The notes beneath the pieces were generated by a model. The model did not search any database, was not told where the DNA came from, and saw nothing but the letters and a program-made list of their open reading frames with translations. Both the position numbers and the translations under genes were made by a program. A DNA stretch of 23,989 nt from Clostridium sp. UBA2485 (GTDB lineage Bacteria > Bacillota > Clostridia > Clostridiales > Clostridiaceae): positions 112,247-136,235 of the forward strand of contig NZ_DDOV01000049.1 of NCBI RefSeq assembly GCF_002341865.1, given 5' to 3'. The stretch's first letter is position 1; each line of letters starts with the position of its first letter. Below, one piece after another: positions 23,582-23,989 of the stretch.

Positions 23582-23612
23582 GTTATTTGAAAATTGAATA
23601 ATGGGATGTTAG
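23582..23612 (+). repeat. Array element B, copy 13
   Basis: GTTATTTGAAAA then TTGAATAATGGGATGTTAG, preceded by GGCGACGTAAC (23547-23557) and ATACGGATAAT. Confidence 0.78.
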
Positions 23613-23668
23613 AAAATAAAGTTGTTTTACATTTATTACAAAAGCAATCATTCATTGTTATATAAATG

Positions 23669-23677
23669 TGATATAAT
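23669..23677 (+). promoter_or_regulatory. Extended -10 promoter element
   Basis: TGATATAAT, 57 bases after B copy 13 and 62 bases before the last gene. No clear -35 box. Confidence 0.45.
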
Positions 23678-23738
23678 TATCATCAGTTAAGCCCAAATAG
23701 AAAATTTTTATGAAGTATCTTTAAAATGGAGGTATAAA

Positions 23739-23989
23739 ATGAAATATTGCATTCTTATGGGTAGCCCGCGTAAAAATGGAAATACATCCAAGTTATTAAA
23801 ACCTTTTGTTGAAGAATTTAAACTTCAACAAGTTCAGTATGATTTGATTTGGCTTTATGATAAACATATCAAACCTTGTACTGCTTGTCGGAATTGTCAA
23901 AAAGACTGGACAATTTTTGGATGTCGATATGCTGATGATGTGCAGGAAATTTTTGATAAAATATATGATTGTGATGTCATTATTTTAGC
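23739..23989 (+). CDS. Flavodoxin-fold NAD(P)H-dependent oxidoreductase, 5' part
   Basis: The first 83 residues of an FMN-dependent reductase (NAD(P)H-dependent FMN reductase / iron-sulfur flavoprotein-like group). MGSPRKNGNTSKLL (9-22) is the FMN phosphate-binding loop. PCTACRNCQK (47-56) supplies the CxxCxxC-type cysteines common in this group; in some members they bind an iron-sulfur cluster, but here only the short spacing is visible. GGAGG lies 9 bases before the ATG. The gene runs off the window. It is preceded by B copy 13 and an extended -10, so it is a further unit of the array. Confidence 0.85.
   Translation, partial: MKYCILMGSPRKNGNTSKLLKPFVEEFKLQQVQYDLIWLYDKHIKPCTACRNCQKDWTIFGCRYADDVQEIFDKIYDCDVIIL

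Noticed and set aside
1552..23612. Classical integron attC sites
   Set aside because: The repeats contain no RYYYAAC/GTTRRRY core pairs at their ends, and no integrase gene is in the window. Similarity to integrons is in layout only.
1552..23612. B elements as rRNA operon fragments
   Set aside because: Only the boxA-like 12-15 bases match; no 16S, 23S or tRNA sequence is attached to any copy.

Overview
The window is AT-rich DNA from a low-GC Bacillota bacterium. A Clostridium-like host is the best guess, based on AT-rich codon use, strong AGGAGG-type ribosome sites, a T-box leader and boxA-like sequences. No rRNA, tRNA, transposase, recombinase or CRISPR array was seen. About twenty mostly single, unrelated accessory genes lie in a row, nearly all on the + strand: six GNAT acetyltransferases, an APH-fold kinase, two alpha/beta hydrolases, a metallo-beta-lactamase-fold enzyme, a ferritin-like protein, a CNNM/CorC-type membrane protein, an S66 carboxypeptidase, a PatB/MalY-type PLP enzyme, a membrane-anchored zincin-like protein, small zinc-ribbon and secreted proteins, and the start of a flavodoxin-fold oxidoreductase.

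The main observation is that these genes are separated by a recurring, partly degenerate intergenic module. Element A follows genes: a terminator-like hairpin with arms near ACCGTATTATTCA and TGAATTTTACGGT and a T-run. A spacer S of up to about 450 bp follows, with shared blocks and a recurring dyad near GGTGAACANTGTTCACC. Element B precedes the next gene: a boxA-like GTTCTTTGAAAA followed by TTGAATAATGCGGTATT. The end of B is the exact reverse complement of the left arm of A, so many units read B - promoter - gene - A and are bracketed by inverted copies of one ~15-bp motif. The layout resembles a gene-cassette array, but the repeats do not show the integron attC core motifs. I count 10 A copies and 10 B copies (one degenerate) between 1552 and 23612.

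Region by region: 290-1480 is a more GC-rich segment on the minus strand, with an exported hydrolase and the tail of a truncated upstream gene. 1552-4880 has two GNATs, a frameshifted small membrane gene and an MBL enzyme. 4881-9358 lies between two nearly identical ~120-bp S copies and holds an SDR pseudogene, a divergent ArsR-like regulator / PEP-mutase-family pair with a palindromic candidate operator, an ABM protein and a ferritin-like protein. 9807-17283 is the most regular part of the array. 17480-18000 is a second GC-rich minus-strand insert (GNAT). 18520-20184 is a promoter, a T-box with a probable AAC (Asn) specifier, and a PatB/MalY-type enzyme. 20553-23989 continues the array and runs off the end.

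Apart from the regulator/PEP-mutase pair and the T-box gene, nothing suggests a shared pathway. The genes look like individually promoted and terminated accessory functions (modification, detoxification, resistance-like), and what they share is the repeat architecture.
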